Notes under the pieces: generated by a model | What the model saw: the letters and a program-made list of their open reading frames with translations, nothing else | Database searches by the model: none | Told to the model about the DNA's origin: nothing | Made by a program: the position numbers and the translations under genes | Source of the DNA: Pseudomonas abietaniphila | GTDB taxonomy: Bacteria; Pseudomonadota; Gammaproteobacteria; Pseudomonadales; Pseudomonadaceae | Assembly: GCF_900100795.1 (NCBI RefSeq) | Contig: NZ_FNCO01000008.1 | Span: forward strand, 1-64,000 | Direction: 5' to 3' | Length of the DNA stretch: 64,000 nucleotides | Shown here: positions 51,768 to 59,904 of the stretch, one piece after another | Layout: every line of letters begins with the position of its first letter | How positions within the stretch are numbered: the stretch's first letter is position 1

Positions 51768-52706
51768 TTAGATAAGACCCAGGCTTTGCAGCGTGGCCTG
51801 GGCGGTCAAAGGGTCTTCGGCAAGGGTGAGTCCGGGGACCTCACTGACAGATACGGATAACTCGGCCGAATGGATGCGCACCGTGGGTCCGATAATTAAT
51901 GTCGGGCAGTCGATGTTGTTCAGAAGGCGAGGGAGCTGGGCCAGGTTCAGCGATTTGCTGGAGTACAACAGCACCGCCCGCGGCTTGAGGTACTCGCACG
52001 CCAGCGGCAACTCACCCGGCGGCAAAGGCCAGTCGAAGACCTCCACAGGGCAATCGGCGCTGCTCAATAGCCAGGCGGTCAGCCACACATGAGGTTCCAT
52101 GGGCACGTCGGAATGGTTGATCAGCAATAACGGTGCACCACTGACCTGACGGTTGTTGTGGTAAAGCCGGGCGCCGAATTTGCTGCGCAGCCACGAATAG
52201 AAAAACACGCGCTCCAGCTGCGCGCCGAACTGACCCTGCCAACGCTGCTCCAGTGAAGCCAGCAAAGGCATCAGCAGTTGTTCGCACAGGGTGCGCGGCG
52301 GGTACAGCGACATCGCCTGATTGAGCGTGTCGTCCAGTCGCCGCTCGGCCAGTGCAGTGATGGCCTCCAGCAGGTTTTGTCGCAGCCGATCCCAGTCGTT
52401 TTCAACGCTGAGCGGCGGTGACTGCTCATTGTCGATCAATTGCTTGACCTGACTGACGGAAACGCCGCGGTTGAGCCAGGTCAGAATTGTCAGCACGCGA
52501 TCGACGTGCGCCGTGCTGTACAAACGGTGACCCTTGGGCGTGCGGTGAGGCACGATCAGACCATAGCGGCGCTCCCAGGCGCGCAGGGTCACCGCATTCA
52601 CACCGGTCAGACGAGCGACCTCGCGAATCGGCAACCAGCCGTCTTCGAAGGTTTCGGAGTCGGCCTGGGGGTCGTCATCCAAGGGTTCAGAGGTCATATT
52701 CTTCAT
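51768..52706 (-). CDS. MerR-family regulator, LitR/CarH-like without visible B12 motif
   Basis: 312 aa. The N-terminal MerR helix-turn-helix (residues 25-90) reads IREVARLTGVNAVTLRAWER, then YGLIVPHRTPKGHRLYS. The C-terminal two thirds have the layout of the CarH/LitR sensor, a helical bundle followed by a Rossmann-like domain (VFDWPLPPGELPLACEYL). The cobalamin motif E/DxHxxG is absent and no W-x9-EH helix motif is seen. This fits the Pseudomonas class II LitR type, which I recall works with a short LOV photoreceptor instead of B12. The gene lies inside the operon whose promoter has TGTACA operators, so it probably represses itself. A second in-frame start is at 52697. Confidence 0.85.
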   Translation of the reverse strand: MKNMTSEPLDDDPQADSETFEDGWLPIREVARLTGVNAVTLRAWERRYGLIVPHRTPKGHRLYSTAHVDRVLTILTWLNRGVSVSQVKQLIDNEQSPPLSVENDWDRLRQNLLEAITALAERRLDDTLNQAMSLYPPRTLCEQLLMPLLASLEQRWQGQFGAQLERVFFYSWLRSKFGARLYHNNRQVSGAPLLLINHSDVPMEPHVWLTAWLLSSADCPVEVFDWPLPPGELPLACEYLKPRAVLLYSSKSLNLAQLPRLLNNIDCPTLIIGPTVRIHSAELSVSVSEVPGLTLAEDPLTAQATLQSLGLI

Positions 52707-52709
52707 CGG

Positions 52710-53690
52710 TCAGATCGCGTTACGCAGGCTGAGGTTTTCCGGATGCGGTTGCAGGTAAACCTGTAACGCGATGTACGGGTCGGGGTGTTGGCGGAAGTGA
52801 TGTTTGAGCAAGGTCAGCGGCACGACCAATGGCACTATGCCTTGGTGGTACTGACGGATGACGGCCTGAATTTCCTGCTTGTCCGAGCCGCTGATGGTGT
52901 CGCGCAGATAACCGCACAGGTGCTGCAGGACGTTGGTGTGGGTCCGGCGTGTGGCGGGCTTCTTCAGGGCGTTCATCAGCTCGCTGAAATACCGAGGCGC
53001 AATCTCGACGGGGTCGCTGCGTCCCATGTTGCCCAGCATATTGCCCAAGGCTTTGTACTGAACCGGGTCGTTGGCCATCAGTTGGTATTTGTAGCGCGAG
53101 TGAAATTCGGTCAGCGCCCGTCGCGTGATGCCGTTCTTCAGCAGTGCTTGCCAGGCGGCGTAGGCGTAAACGCGGGTGATGAAATTTTCCCGCAGCACGG
53201 GATCATTCAGCCGGCCGTCTTCTTCCACCGGCAGGTCCGGATGCTTGGCGCAGAACGCCTGGGCATAAATGCCGCGTCCACCGGCATCGAACGGTGCGCC
53301 GTTATCGCGGTAGACCTTCACACGCTCAAGGCCGCAGGACGGGGATTTCTGCATGAAGATGTAGCCGCAGATATCGTCCATTTCTTCGGCCATGTGCTCG
53401 CCGTATTCGGCGAGGGCCTGGGTGACATTCATTTCCTTGCGCACCGTGCCCACGGCTTGAGGATGCTCCGGGTCGCCGACCAGACGAATCGCTTCGCGCG
53501 GAATGCCCATGCCGATCGCAACTTCCGGGCATGCCGGGACGAAATCGAAATACTCATTCAGCGCGCGCGTCAGCAGGTGCGATTCCTTGTGCCCGCCGTT
53601 GAATCGAACCTCGACACCCATCAGGCAGGCGCTGACGCCCAGCTTGGGTTTTGACGCGGGTTGCTGTTGTGGGGTCGGTGGCGTGGACAT
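52710..53690 (-). CDS. ybgA: DUF523/DUF1722 protein (YbgA-like)
   Basis: 326 aa, a fusion of two domains. DUF523 covers residues ~15-165 (LGVSACLMGVEVRFNGGHKE, then ICGYIFMQKSPSCGLERV and GRGIYAQAFCAKHPDLPVEE) with several conserved cysteines. DUF1722 covers ~190-315 (FHSRYKYQLMANDPVQYKAL, then HLCGYLRDTISG). The function is unknown; the family is often next to photolyase genes, also in E. coli (ybgA-phr), as here. It is the first gene of the operon, downstream of the TGTACA operators. Confidence 0.9.
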   Translation of the reverse strand: MSTPPTPQQQPASKPKLGVSACLMGVEVRFNGGHKESHLLTRALNEYFDFVPACPEVAIGMGIPREAIRLVGDPEHPQAVGTVRKEMNVTQALAEYGEHMAEEMDDICGYIFMQKSPSCGLERVKVYRDNGAPFDAGGRGIYAQAFCAKHPDLPVEEDGRLNDPVLRENFITRVYAYAAWQALLKNGITRRALTEFHSRYKYQLMANDPVQYKALGNMLGNMGRSDPVEIAPRYFSELMNALKKPATRRTHTNVLQHLCGYLRDTISGSDKQEIQAVIRQYHQGIVPLVVPLTLLKHHFRQHPDPYIALQVYLQPHPENLSLRNAI

Positions 53691-53712
53691 GGCAAAACCT
53701 CGATCAACATCT

Positions 53713-53786
53713 TGTACAACCTTTTTTGGCTGTACAACGTGTCTTCATCATAGGTTCAAGGTTGTACAAGTCAAATTATTTGTACA
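53713..53786 (-). promoter_or_regulatory. Promoter with two TGTACA-N12-TGTACA operators
   Basis: TGTACA occurs at 53713-53718, 53731-53736, 53763-53768 and 53781-53786. Each pair is 18 bp apart, and the two pairs are 50 bp apart. On the minus strand TTGACT (53774-53769) and TATGAT (53752-53747), 16 bp apart, make a strong sigma70 promoter for the ybgA-litR-phr operon. One operator pair brackets the -35 box and the other lies past the transcription start. This is a repressor layout and matches the TGTACA-type sites I recall for LitR regulators. Confidence 0.75.
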
Positions 53787-53840
53787 AGGTTGCTTGAGGG
53801 ATTTGCTGACTGGGGGGTGGATTGCATGCCCAGAAACTGT

Positions 53841-54120
53841 GCCGGCTTGCTGGCGAATACGGTGGGTCAGCAGTATCAACGGTGAATGACACACCGCGTT
53901 CGCTGCCCTCGTAACCTCGGACGTCTCCTACACGGTTCGCGGCGTTCCAAAGGTTTGAGCATGACGCGGATATTGTAGGAGCCGGCTTGCTGGCGAATGC
54001 GGTGGGTCGGTAGCGTCAACGGTGAATGACACACCGCGTTCGCGACCGTCGTAACCTCCGATTGCTCCTACAGGGTTCGCGGCGTTCCAAAGGCTTGAGC
54101 ATGACGCCGATATTGTCGCC
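53841..54120. repeat. Two tandem 140-bp units carrying REP elements
   Basis: The segment starting GCCGGCTTGCTGGCGAAT at 53841 is repeated at 53981 with only scattered differences. Each unit holds GGTGAATGACACACCGCGTT, a GTTCGCGGCGTTCCAAAGG stretch and one REP-like head and tail (TAGGAGCCGGCTTGC / GCTCCTACA type). A partial third REP core (GTCGCCAGCGAGCTGGCGCC) follows at 54115. The units lie in the 485-bp gap between the operon promoter and the Trp-rich gene, with no coding frame. Confidence 0.85.
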
Positions 54121-54175
54121 AGCGAGCTGGCGCCTGCCATTGGAGTGTCATTCCCGGAGGGCAGGGCACGCTGGA

Positions 54176-54391
54176 CTATTTCCACCCCATCCGCCACGTC
54201 TGCTCATCCTGCAGTGTCTGCCAGGTCAGACGTTCGCTGCGCTTGGTGAGCACGGCCTGCAACTCGATTTCCAGAACGATGCCTTCTTCGTCGCAGAACA
54301 GTTCGGTGACCAGGAAATGTTTTTCGCGATGCTGGGGATGAGCTGCTGTCCATTTCGACAGCAGCAATTTGCGCGGGTTAAGTCGATTCAT
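54176..54391 (-). CDS. TIGR02450-type small tryptophan-rich protein
   Basis: 71 aa from the ATG at 54391, which overlaps the renalase stop. It has the family signature NPRKLLLSKWTAAHPQHREK followed by HFLVTELFCDEEG and the Trp-rich end TWQTLQDEQTWRMGWK. The family is small and its function unknown. Coupling with a flavoprotein gene and nearness to the photolyase operon suggest a link with light or oxidative stress, but this is inference. Confidence 0.85.
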   Translation of the reverse strand: MNRLNPRKLLLSKWTAAHPQHREKHFLVTELFCDEEGIVLEIELQAVLTKRSERLTWQTLQDEQTWRMGWK

Positions 54392-55374
54392 TTCAAGTGT
54401 TCGAGCAAGCGACGTGCCGCCTCCTGGCCGCTGAGCCATGCGCCTTCGACACGACCGGACAGGCACCAGTCGCCACACACATACAGACCCAGATCCGGAT
54501 CGGACAACGCGCCGACTTCACGTCCCCCGGCGGGCCGTGCATACAACCAGCGGTGGGCGAGGGTGAACGCAGGCGCCGGCATCGAGCAATTGATCAGTTC
54601 GGCAAATGCACCGTGCAAGTGATCGATCACCTGCTCCTTGGGCATGTCCAGATGCTGACGGCTCCAGGCACTGGTGGCGTGCAGGATCCAGGTGTCCATC
54701 TTGTCGTCACGGCCCGGTTTGCTGCGATTGCGCGCCAGCCAGTCGATGGGGCTGTCCTGCACGAAGCAGCCTTCCAGCGGCGTCTCCAAAGGCGTATCGA
54801 ACGCCAGGGCGACCGCCCAGGTCGGCTCCATCTTCACGCCTGCAACCACGCTGGCCAGCTTAGGCGCGGCGGCGAGCAGCGTGGAGGCCTGCGGAGCCGG
54901 AATCGCGATCACCACCTGACTGAACGGGCCATGGCTGCGACCGTCAGCGTCCAGCAAGTTCCAGTGCTCTTCGCCCCGGAATACTTCGGTGATGCGGCAG
55001 GAAAACGTAACCGGCATATCGCCCAGCATGGCCCGGGTAATTGCGCTCATGCGCGGCTTGCCGACCCAACGCACTTGCTCGTCGGGCGACAGGCTCAATT
55101 GGCCGCCATGGAAGTTGTAGAGCAGTGGTGTCCATTCGGCGACGTGACCGTCGGCCTGCCATTGCTGAACGGCGGCAGCGAAACGGCGGTCGCGAGCGGT
55201 GAAATACTGCGCGCCCATGTCCAGCGCACCTGCATCGCTGCGCTTGCTGGACATTCTTCCGCCACTGCCGCGGCTCTTGTCGAAAAGGTGGATGGCATGC
55301 CCGGCGGCTTGCAATGCTCGGGCAGCGGAGAGTCCGGCGATACCGGTACCGATGATTGCGATGGGTACAGTCAT
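54388..55374 (-). CDS. Bacterial renalase (dihydro-NAD(P) isomer oxidase)
   Basis: 328 aa. Bacterial renalase oxidises the faulty 2- and 6-dihydro forms of NAD(P) back to NAD(P)+ and makes hydrogen peroxide. The FAD loop IAIIGTGIAGLSAARALQAA is at the start, then FDKSRGSGGRMSSKR and DMGAQYFTARDRRF, and the end reads VCGDWCLSGRVEGAWLSG. The sequence is very like the structurally studied renalase of P. savastanoi pv. phaseolicola as I remember it, nearly throughout. The start is ATG 55374. A TGTACA site overlaps the -35 box of its likely promoter. Confidence 0.93.
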   Translation of the reverse strand: MTVPIAIIGTGIAGLSAARALQAAGHAIHLFDKSRGSGGRMSSKRSDAGALDMGAQYFTARDRRFAAAVQQWQADGHVAEWTPLLYNFHGGQLSLSPDEQVRWVGKPRMSAITRAMLGDMPVTFSCRITEVFRGEEHWNLLDADGRSHGPFSQVVIAIPAPQASTLLAAAPKLASVVAGVKMEPTWAVALAFDTPLETPLEGCFVQDSPIDWLARNRSKPGRDDKMDTWILHATSAWSRQHLDMPKEQVIDHLHGAFAELINCSMPAPAFTLAHRWLYARPAGGREVGALSDPDLGLYVCGDWCLSGRVEGAWLSGQEAARRLLEHLK

Positions 55375-55399
55375 AGGGGCCTCGTTACCTTGTCTACAC

Positions 55400-55428
55400 A
55401 GACTACGCCGTAGTTAAAACCTGTACAA
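55400..55428 (-). promoter_or_regulatory. Likely renalase promoter with a TGTACA site
   Basis: On the minus strand TTGTAC (55428-55423) and TAGTCT (55405-55400) are 17 bp apart. TGTACA at 55422-55427 covers the -35 box, as in the ybgA-litR-phr promoter; a weak partner (GGTATA) lies 18 bp away at 55440. This may be a second target of the LitR-like regulator. The rest of the 301-bp gap to 55676 holds a short inverted repeat (GTTCGA 55529-55534, TCGAAC 55544-55549) and nothing else clear. Confidence 0.4.
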
Positions 55429-55675
55429 TGCCGATCTTCGGTATAACTTATCGTCCTTCGACGCGCAGGACGCTGACCTTTCTCAGGGCTCATTCTTGAG
55501 TCTGACGCTTTACCTGAATCGTTCAACTGTTCGAACGGATCAATCGAACGTACGGGTGAGGAGGCGTTCTCTATAGCGTGGCCTATGGTTCCATTATTCG
55601 CTTCGTTCACAAGCACATTGTTTGTGAAGAAATAGACTACCGATTTGCGATGAACGCCACGCGAGGAACACCGAC

Positions 55676-56578
55676 ATGCACATCTTGCTGACCGGCGGTA
55701 CAGGGTTGATAGGTCGTCGTTTGTGTCGACACTGGCGCGATCAAGGCCATCAACTGACGGTGTTGAGTCGCAAGCCCGAAGACGTCCCGCGTCTTTGCGG
55801 CGCTGGGGTGCGCGGAATTGCGCACCCGGACGACATCAGCGACCAGACGGTCGACGCCGTGATCAACCTGGCGGGCGCCCCGATCGCCGACAGGCCCTGG
55901 ACCCGTAAACGCAAAATGCTGTTATGGGACAGCCGCATCACCCTCACTGAACAACTCATGACCTGGCTTGAACGACGGGAGCAAAAGCCCCGCGTTCTTA
56001 TTTCAGGATCTGCAGTGGGCTGGTACGGCGACGGTGGGGAGCGAGAGCTTGATGAAAGCTCGGCGCCGGTCAGCGAAGACTTTGCCAGTCGCCTGTGCAT
56101 CGCCTGGGAGGAAACCGCGCAGCGGGCGGAGGGGCTTGGGATTCGTGTGGTATTGCTGCGAACTGGCTTGGTGCTGGCCCGTGACGGCGGCATGATGCAG
56201 CGCCTGTTGCCACCGTTCAAATTAGGGATGGGCGGGCCGATCGGCAATGGACGGCAATGGATGCCGTGGGTCCATATCGACGATCAAATCGCGGCGATTG
56301 ATTTTCTGTTGAACCGGGATGACGCCCAAGGTCCCTATAATGTCTGCGCGCCATCACCGGTCCGCAATCGCGATTTCGCCAAGACGCTCGCCGCGATCCT
56401 GCACCGTCCGGCATTCATGCCCATGCCCGCTTTTGCGTTGAAGGTGCTCATGGGCGAGTTGTCGATATTGCTGCTGGGCGGCCAGCGCGCCAGCCCGAGC
56501 CGGCTGCAGGCCGCCGGATTCACTTTCCGATTCACCGATCTGCACGCGGCACTGAAAAATCTTCTAGGCCGCCACTGA
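55676..56578 (+). CDS. yfcH: TIGR01777 family NAD(P)-binding epimerase-like protein
   Basis: 300 aa. An extended short-chain dehydrogenase fold: the nucleotide loop MHILLTGGTGLIGRRLCRHW starts the protein, INLAGAPIADRPW is near residue 62, VLISGSAVGWYGDGGERELD near 105, and the C-terminal DUF1731 segment (PSRLQAAGFTFRF) closes it. The substrate is unknown; the family often lies next to ferrochelatase, as here (14 bp to hemH), or to photolyase genes. GAGGA precedes the ATG. Confidence 0.92.
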   Translation: MHILLTGGTGLIGRRLCRHWRDQGHQLTVLSRKPEDVPRLCGAGVRGIAHPDDISDQTVDAVINLAGAPIADRPWTRKRKMLLWDSRITLTEQLMTWLERREQKPRVLISGSAVGWYGDGGERELDESSAPVSEDFASRLCIAWEETAQRAEGLGIRVVLLRTGLVLARDGGMMQRLLPPFKLGMGGPIGNGRQWMPWVHIDDQIAAIDFLLNRDDAQGPYNVCAPSPVRNRDFAKTLAAILHRPAFMPMPAFALKVLMGELSILLLGGQRASPSRLQAAGFTFRFTDLHAALKNLLGRH

Positions 56579-56592
56579 CATCAAGGTGTTGC

Positions 56593-57621
56593 ATGACCGA
56601 TCACGCGTTGCTGCTGGTTAACCTGGGTTCGCCAGCCTCCACCGAAGTAGCGGACGTTCGCCGCTACCTCAATCAGTTCCTGATGGACCCGTACGTTATT
56701 GATCTGCCGTGGCCGGTCCGGCGTTTGTTGGTGTCGCTCATCCTGATCAAACGTCCTGAACAATCTGCCCATGCGTACGCTTCTATCTGGTGGGACGAAG
56801 GCTCGCCGCTGGTGGTATTGAGCAAGCGTCTGCAGCAGGCCATGACTCAGGAATGGACGCAGGGCCCGGTCGAGCTGGCGATGCGGTATGGCGAGCCGTC
56901 GATTGAAACAGTACTGACCCGCCTGGCGGCGCAGGGCATCAAGAAGGTCACCCTGGCCCCGCTGTACCCTCAGTTTGCCGACAGCACCGTGACCACGGTG
57001 ATCGAAGAGGCGAAGCGGGTCGTGCGGGACAGGAAACTGCACTTCGATTTCTCGCTGGTCCCGCCGTTCTTTAATCAGCCCGAATACCTTGAGGCATTGG
57101 TAGAGAGCGTGCGCCCGCATCTGGCGCAGGATTTTGATCACCTGTTACTGAGCTTCCACGGGTTGCCTGAGCGGCATATCACCAAGCTGGACCCGACGGG
57201 CAACCATTGCTTCAAGGGCGGCAACTGCTGTGAAAACGCTTCGCCTGAAGTCCTTGCCGTGTGTTACCGCGCTCAATGCATGCGCTCGTCCGCCGAGTTC
57301 GCCAAGCGGATGGGACTGCCCGATGGCAAGTGGTCGGTCTCGTTTCAGTCGCGTCTTGGGCGGGCCAAGTGGATCGAGCCCTACACCGAAGCGCATCTGG
57401 CTGAACTGGCGGCGCAGGGCGTTAAGAAGCTGTTGGTGATGTGCCCTGCATTCGTGGCCGACTGCATCGAGACGCTGGAAGAAATCGGGGATCGCGGGGC
57501 GGAGCAGTTCAAGGAAGCGGGGGGCGAGGAGCTGATTTTGATCCCTTGCCTGAACGATGATCCAAACTGGGCGAAAGCTCTGAATACGCTGTGCGAGCGG
57601 GCGCCAGCGATGGTGGTCTGA
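56593..57621 (+). CDS. hemH: Ferrochelatase
   Basis: 342 aa. It inserts ferrous iron into protoporphyrin IX, the last step of haem synthesis. The catalytic histidine lies in LLLSFHGLPERHITKLDP near residue 186 and the conserved glutamate in CIETLEEIGDRGAEQF near 298. The N-terminal LLLVNLGSPASTEVADVRRY is typical. A cysteine-rich loop (CFKGGNCCENASPEVLAVC) is present, but no Fe-S tail. It follows the epimerase gene by 14 bp and ends at a REPIN. Confidence 0.97.
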   Translation: MTDHALLLVNLGSPASTEVADVRRYLNQFLMDPYVIDLPWPVRRLLVSLILIKRPEQSAHAYASIWWDEGSPLVVLSKRLQQAMTQEWTQGPVELAMRYGEPSIETVLTRLAAQGIKKVTLAPLYPQFADSTVTTVIEEAKRVVRDRKLHFDFSLVPPFFNQPEYLEALVESVRPHLAQDFDHLLLSFHGLPERHITKLDPTGNHCFKGGNCCENASPEVLAVCYRAQCMRSSAEFAKRMGLPDGKWSVSFQSRLGRAKWIEPYTEAHLAELAAQGVKKLLVMCPAFVADCIETLEEIGDRGAEQFKEAGGEELILIPCLNDDPNWAKALNTLCERAPAMVV

Positions 57622-57679
57622 GCAGAGTGAGATGCGCGTATTTGCTATCCCGGGATTGACTGACTGCATGCGGCCTACT

Positions 57680-57766
57680 GTAGGAGCCGGCTTGCTGGCG
57701 AATGCTGGGTTACAGTCGACATCTTCGTCACTGATCGACGCCATTCGCCAGCAAGCCGGCTCCTAC
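57680..57766. repeat. REPIN between hemH and uraA
   Basis: GTAGGAGCCGGCTTGCTGGC plus five more bases (57680-57704) is perfectly inverted at 57742-57766. This is the classic Pseudomonas inverted REP pair with a 37-bp centre. It lies between the convergent hemH and uraA and should help end both transcripts. Confidence 0.93.
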
Positions 57767-57786
57767 AAAAAACACAACTGCGCAAG

Positions 57787-59067
57787 CTACGGCAACTGAT
57801 CATCCAGATGCTTGTTCTTCCAGGCATCGTTGCCCGGCAGGATCAGGTTCAGCACAATCGCCGTCACTGCGCACAGGGCAATGCCCTTCATCCCGAAATC
57901 ATCCGGGCCGTTGCCCGTGCCGATCAGCACGCCGCCGATACCGAACACCAGCGTCACCGAAACGATCACCAGGTTACGCGCCTCGGCCAGGTCGACTTTG
58001 TGCCGGATCAGCGTGTTCATGCCCACTGCGGCGATAGAGCCGAACAACAGGCACAGAATCCCGCCCATCACCGGCACCGGAATACTCTGCAGCAGCGCGC
58101 CGAATTTACCGATGAAGGCCAGTGTAATGGCGAAGATCGCTGCCCAGGTCATGATCTTGGGGTTGTAGTTCTTGGTCAGCATCACCGCGCCGGTCACTTC
58201 GGCATACGTGGTGTTGGGCGGGCCGCCGAAAGCGCCAGCGACCGTGGTCGCGATGCCGTCGCCCAGCAGCGTGCGATGCAGGCCGGGCTTTTTCAGGTAA
58301 TCACGGCCCGTCACACTGCCGACGGCAATCACGCCACCGATGTGTTCGATCGCTGGGGCCAGCGCCACCGGCACGATGAACAGGATCGCCTGCCAGTTGA
58401 ACTCCGGCGCCGTGAAATGAGGGATGTCCAGCCACGGTGCGGCGGCGATCTTGGCGACATCCACCACGCCGAAATAGAACGACAGGGCAAATCCCACCAA
58501 CACACCGGAGATGATCGGGACCAGGCGGAAGATGCCTTTGCCGAACACCGCAACGATCAATGTCGTCAGCAGTGCCGCCATCGAGATCACGATGGCGGTG
58601 TGATAGGGGATCAGCTCAGCCGCGCCGTCACCGGTTCTGCCCATGGCCATGTTGGCGGCAATGGGTGCCATCGCAAGACCGATTGAGATGATGACCGGCC
58701 CGATCACCACCGGCGGCAGAAGCCGATCGATGAAACCCGTGCCTTTGATCTTCACCGCCAGGCCCAGGAAGGTGTAGACGAAGCCTGCCGCCATCACGCC
58801 GCCCATGGTCGCCGCGAGGCCGAATTGGCCCTTGGCGAGAATGATCGGGGTGATGAAAGCGAAGCTGGACGCCAGGAATACCGGCACCTGACGGCCTGTC
58901 ACCAGTTGAAAGCACAGCGTGCCCAACCCTGCGGTAAACAATGCGACGTTGGGGTCGAGCCCGGTAATCAGCGGCATCAAGACCAGGGCGCCGAAGGCCA
59001 CGAAGAGCATCTGCGCGCCCGACAATACGGTGCGCCAGAGTGGATCGTTAAACTCGTCCTGCTTCAT
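57787..59067 (-). CDS. uraA: Uracil/xanthine permease (NCS2 family)
   Basis: 426 aa with 12-14 membrane helices. It takes up uracil with protons. The first helix (QMLFVAFGALVLMPLITGLD), the NCS2 signature region (VALAPAIEHIGGVIAVGSVTG) with the glutamate used for base binding, and GAFGGPPNTTYAEVTGAV are clear. The ATG overlaps the upp stop by one base, so uptake and phosphoribosylation of uracil are made together. Confidence 0.95.
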   Translation of the reverse strand: MKQDEFNDPLWRTVLSGAQMLFVAFGALVLMPLITGLDPNVALFTAGLGTLCFQLVTGRQVPVFLASSFAFITPIILAKGQFGLAATMGGVMAAGFVYTFLGLAVKIKGTGFIDRLLPPVVIGPVIISIGLAMAPIAANMAMGRTGDGAAELIPYHTAIVISMAALLTTLIVAVFGKGIFRLVPIISGVLVGFALSFYFGVVDVAKIAAAPWLDIPHFTAPEFNWQAILFIVPVALAPAIEHIGGVIAVGSVTGRDYLKKPGLHRTLLGDGIATTVAGAFGGPPNTTYAEVTGAVMLTKNYNPKIMTWAAIFAITLAFIGKFGALLQSIPVPVMGGILCLLFGSIAAVGMNTLIRHKVDLAEARNLVIVSVTLVFGIGGVLIGTGNGPDDFGMKGIALCAVTAIVLNLILPGNDAWKNKHLDDQLP

Positions 59068-59705
59068 CAGGCGTCCTTTTGCTTGGTGCCGAAGATTTTG
59101 TCACCGGCATCGCCCAGGCCCGGAATGATGTAACCCTGTTCGTTCAGGCGTTCATCGATGGACGCGGTGTAGATGTTCACGTCCGGATGCGCCTTCTCGA
59201 CGATGGCGATGCCTTCCGGCGCAGCCACCAAGACCATGGCGCGGATGTCGCGGCAACCGGCTTTTTTCAGCAGGTCGATCGTGGCGACCATCGAGCCGCC
59301 GGTGGCCAGCATCGGGTCGATGATCAAGGCCAGACGCTGGTCGATCTCGGGGGCGAGTTTTTCCAGGTAGGTGTGCGCTTCAAGGGTTTCTTCGTTGCGT
59401 GCGACGCCCACGGCACTGACCTTGGCGCCCGGGATCAGGCTGAGGACGCCTTCGAGCATGCCGATGCCCGCGCGCAGGATCGGGACCACGGTAATCTTTT
59501 TGCCGGCGATCTTCTCGACCTGGACAGTGCCGGCCCAGCCCTGGATGTCGTAAGTCTCCAGCGGCAGGTCTTTGGTCGCTTCGTAGGTCAGCAGTGCGCC
59601 GACTTCCTGAGCCAGTTCACGAAAGTTCTTGGTGCTGATATCGGCTCGGCGCATGAGACCGAGTTTGTGACGGATCAGCGGATGGCGGATCTCACGAATG
59701 GGCAT
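59067..59705 (-). CDS. upp: Uracil phosphoribosyltransferase
   Basis: 212 aa from the ATG at 59705. It joins uracil and PRPP to UMP. Motifs are IRHPLIRHKLGLMRR, VPILRAGIGMLEG, the PRPP loop IIDPMLATGGSM near residue 131 and the uracil-binding end GYIIPGLGDAGDKIFGT. It is the first gene of upp-uraA and is divergent from hpt. A T-rich run lies in its leader, but no complete attenuator hairpin was seen. Confidence 0.97.
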   Translation of the reverse strand: MPIREIRHPLIRHKLGLMRRADISTKNFRELAQEVGALLTYEATKDLPLETYDIQGWAGTVQVEKIAGKKITVVPILRAGIGMLEGVLSLIPGAKVSAVGVARNEETLEAHTYLEKLAPEIDQRLALIIDPMLATGGSMVATIDLLKKAGCRDIRAMVLVAAPEGIAIVEKAHPDVNIYTASIDERLNEQGYIIPGLGDAGDKIFGTKQKDA

Positions 59706-59904
59706 AAGGGGACGGCTCCAGCGGGCGGGCAAAAAAAACGGCTTAGATTAATCTATTCAGCTGTAACTTGTCTTACCGGTTAGGATCGCGTTTCTGACAT
59801 TAATGGGACGCCAGTGCAACGTTAGTCCAGAAAGACTTGCCCTGACGTTGTCCGATGCGTACCTTTGCCCGCTTTTCCTTCCACAGCCCCCCTTGGAGAG
59901 CGTC

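Noticed and set aside
53841..54120. CRISPR array
   Set aside because: Only two 140-bp units without short repeats and unique spacers, and no cas genes; they are REP-bearing tandem copies.
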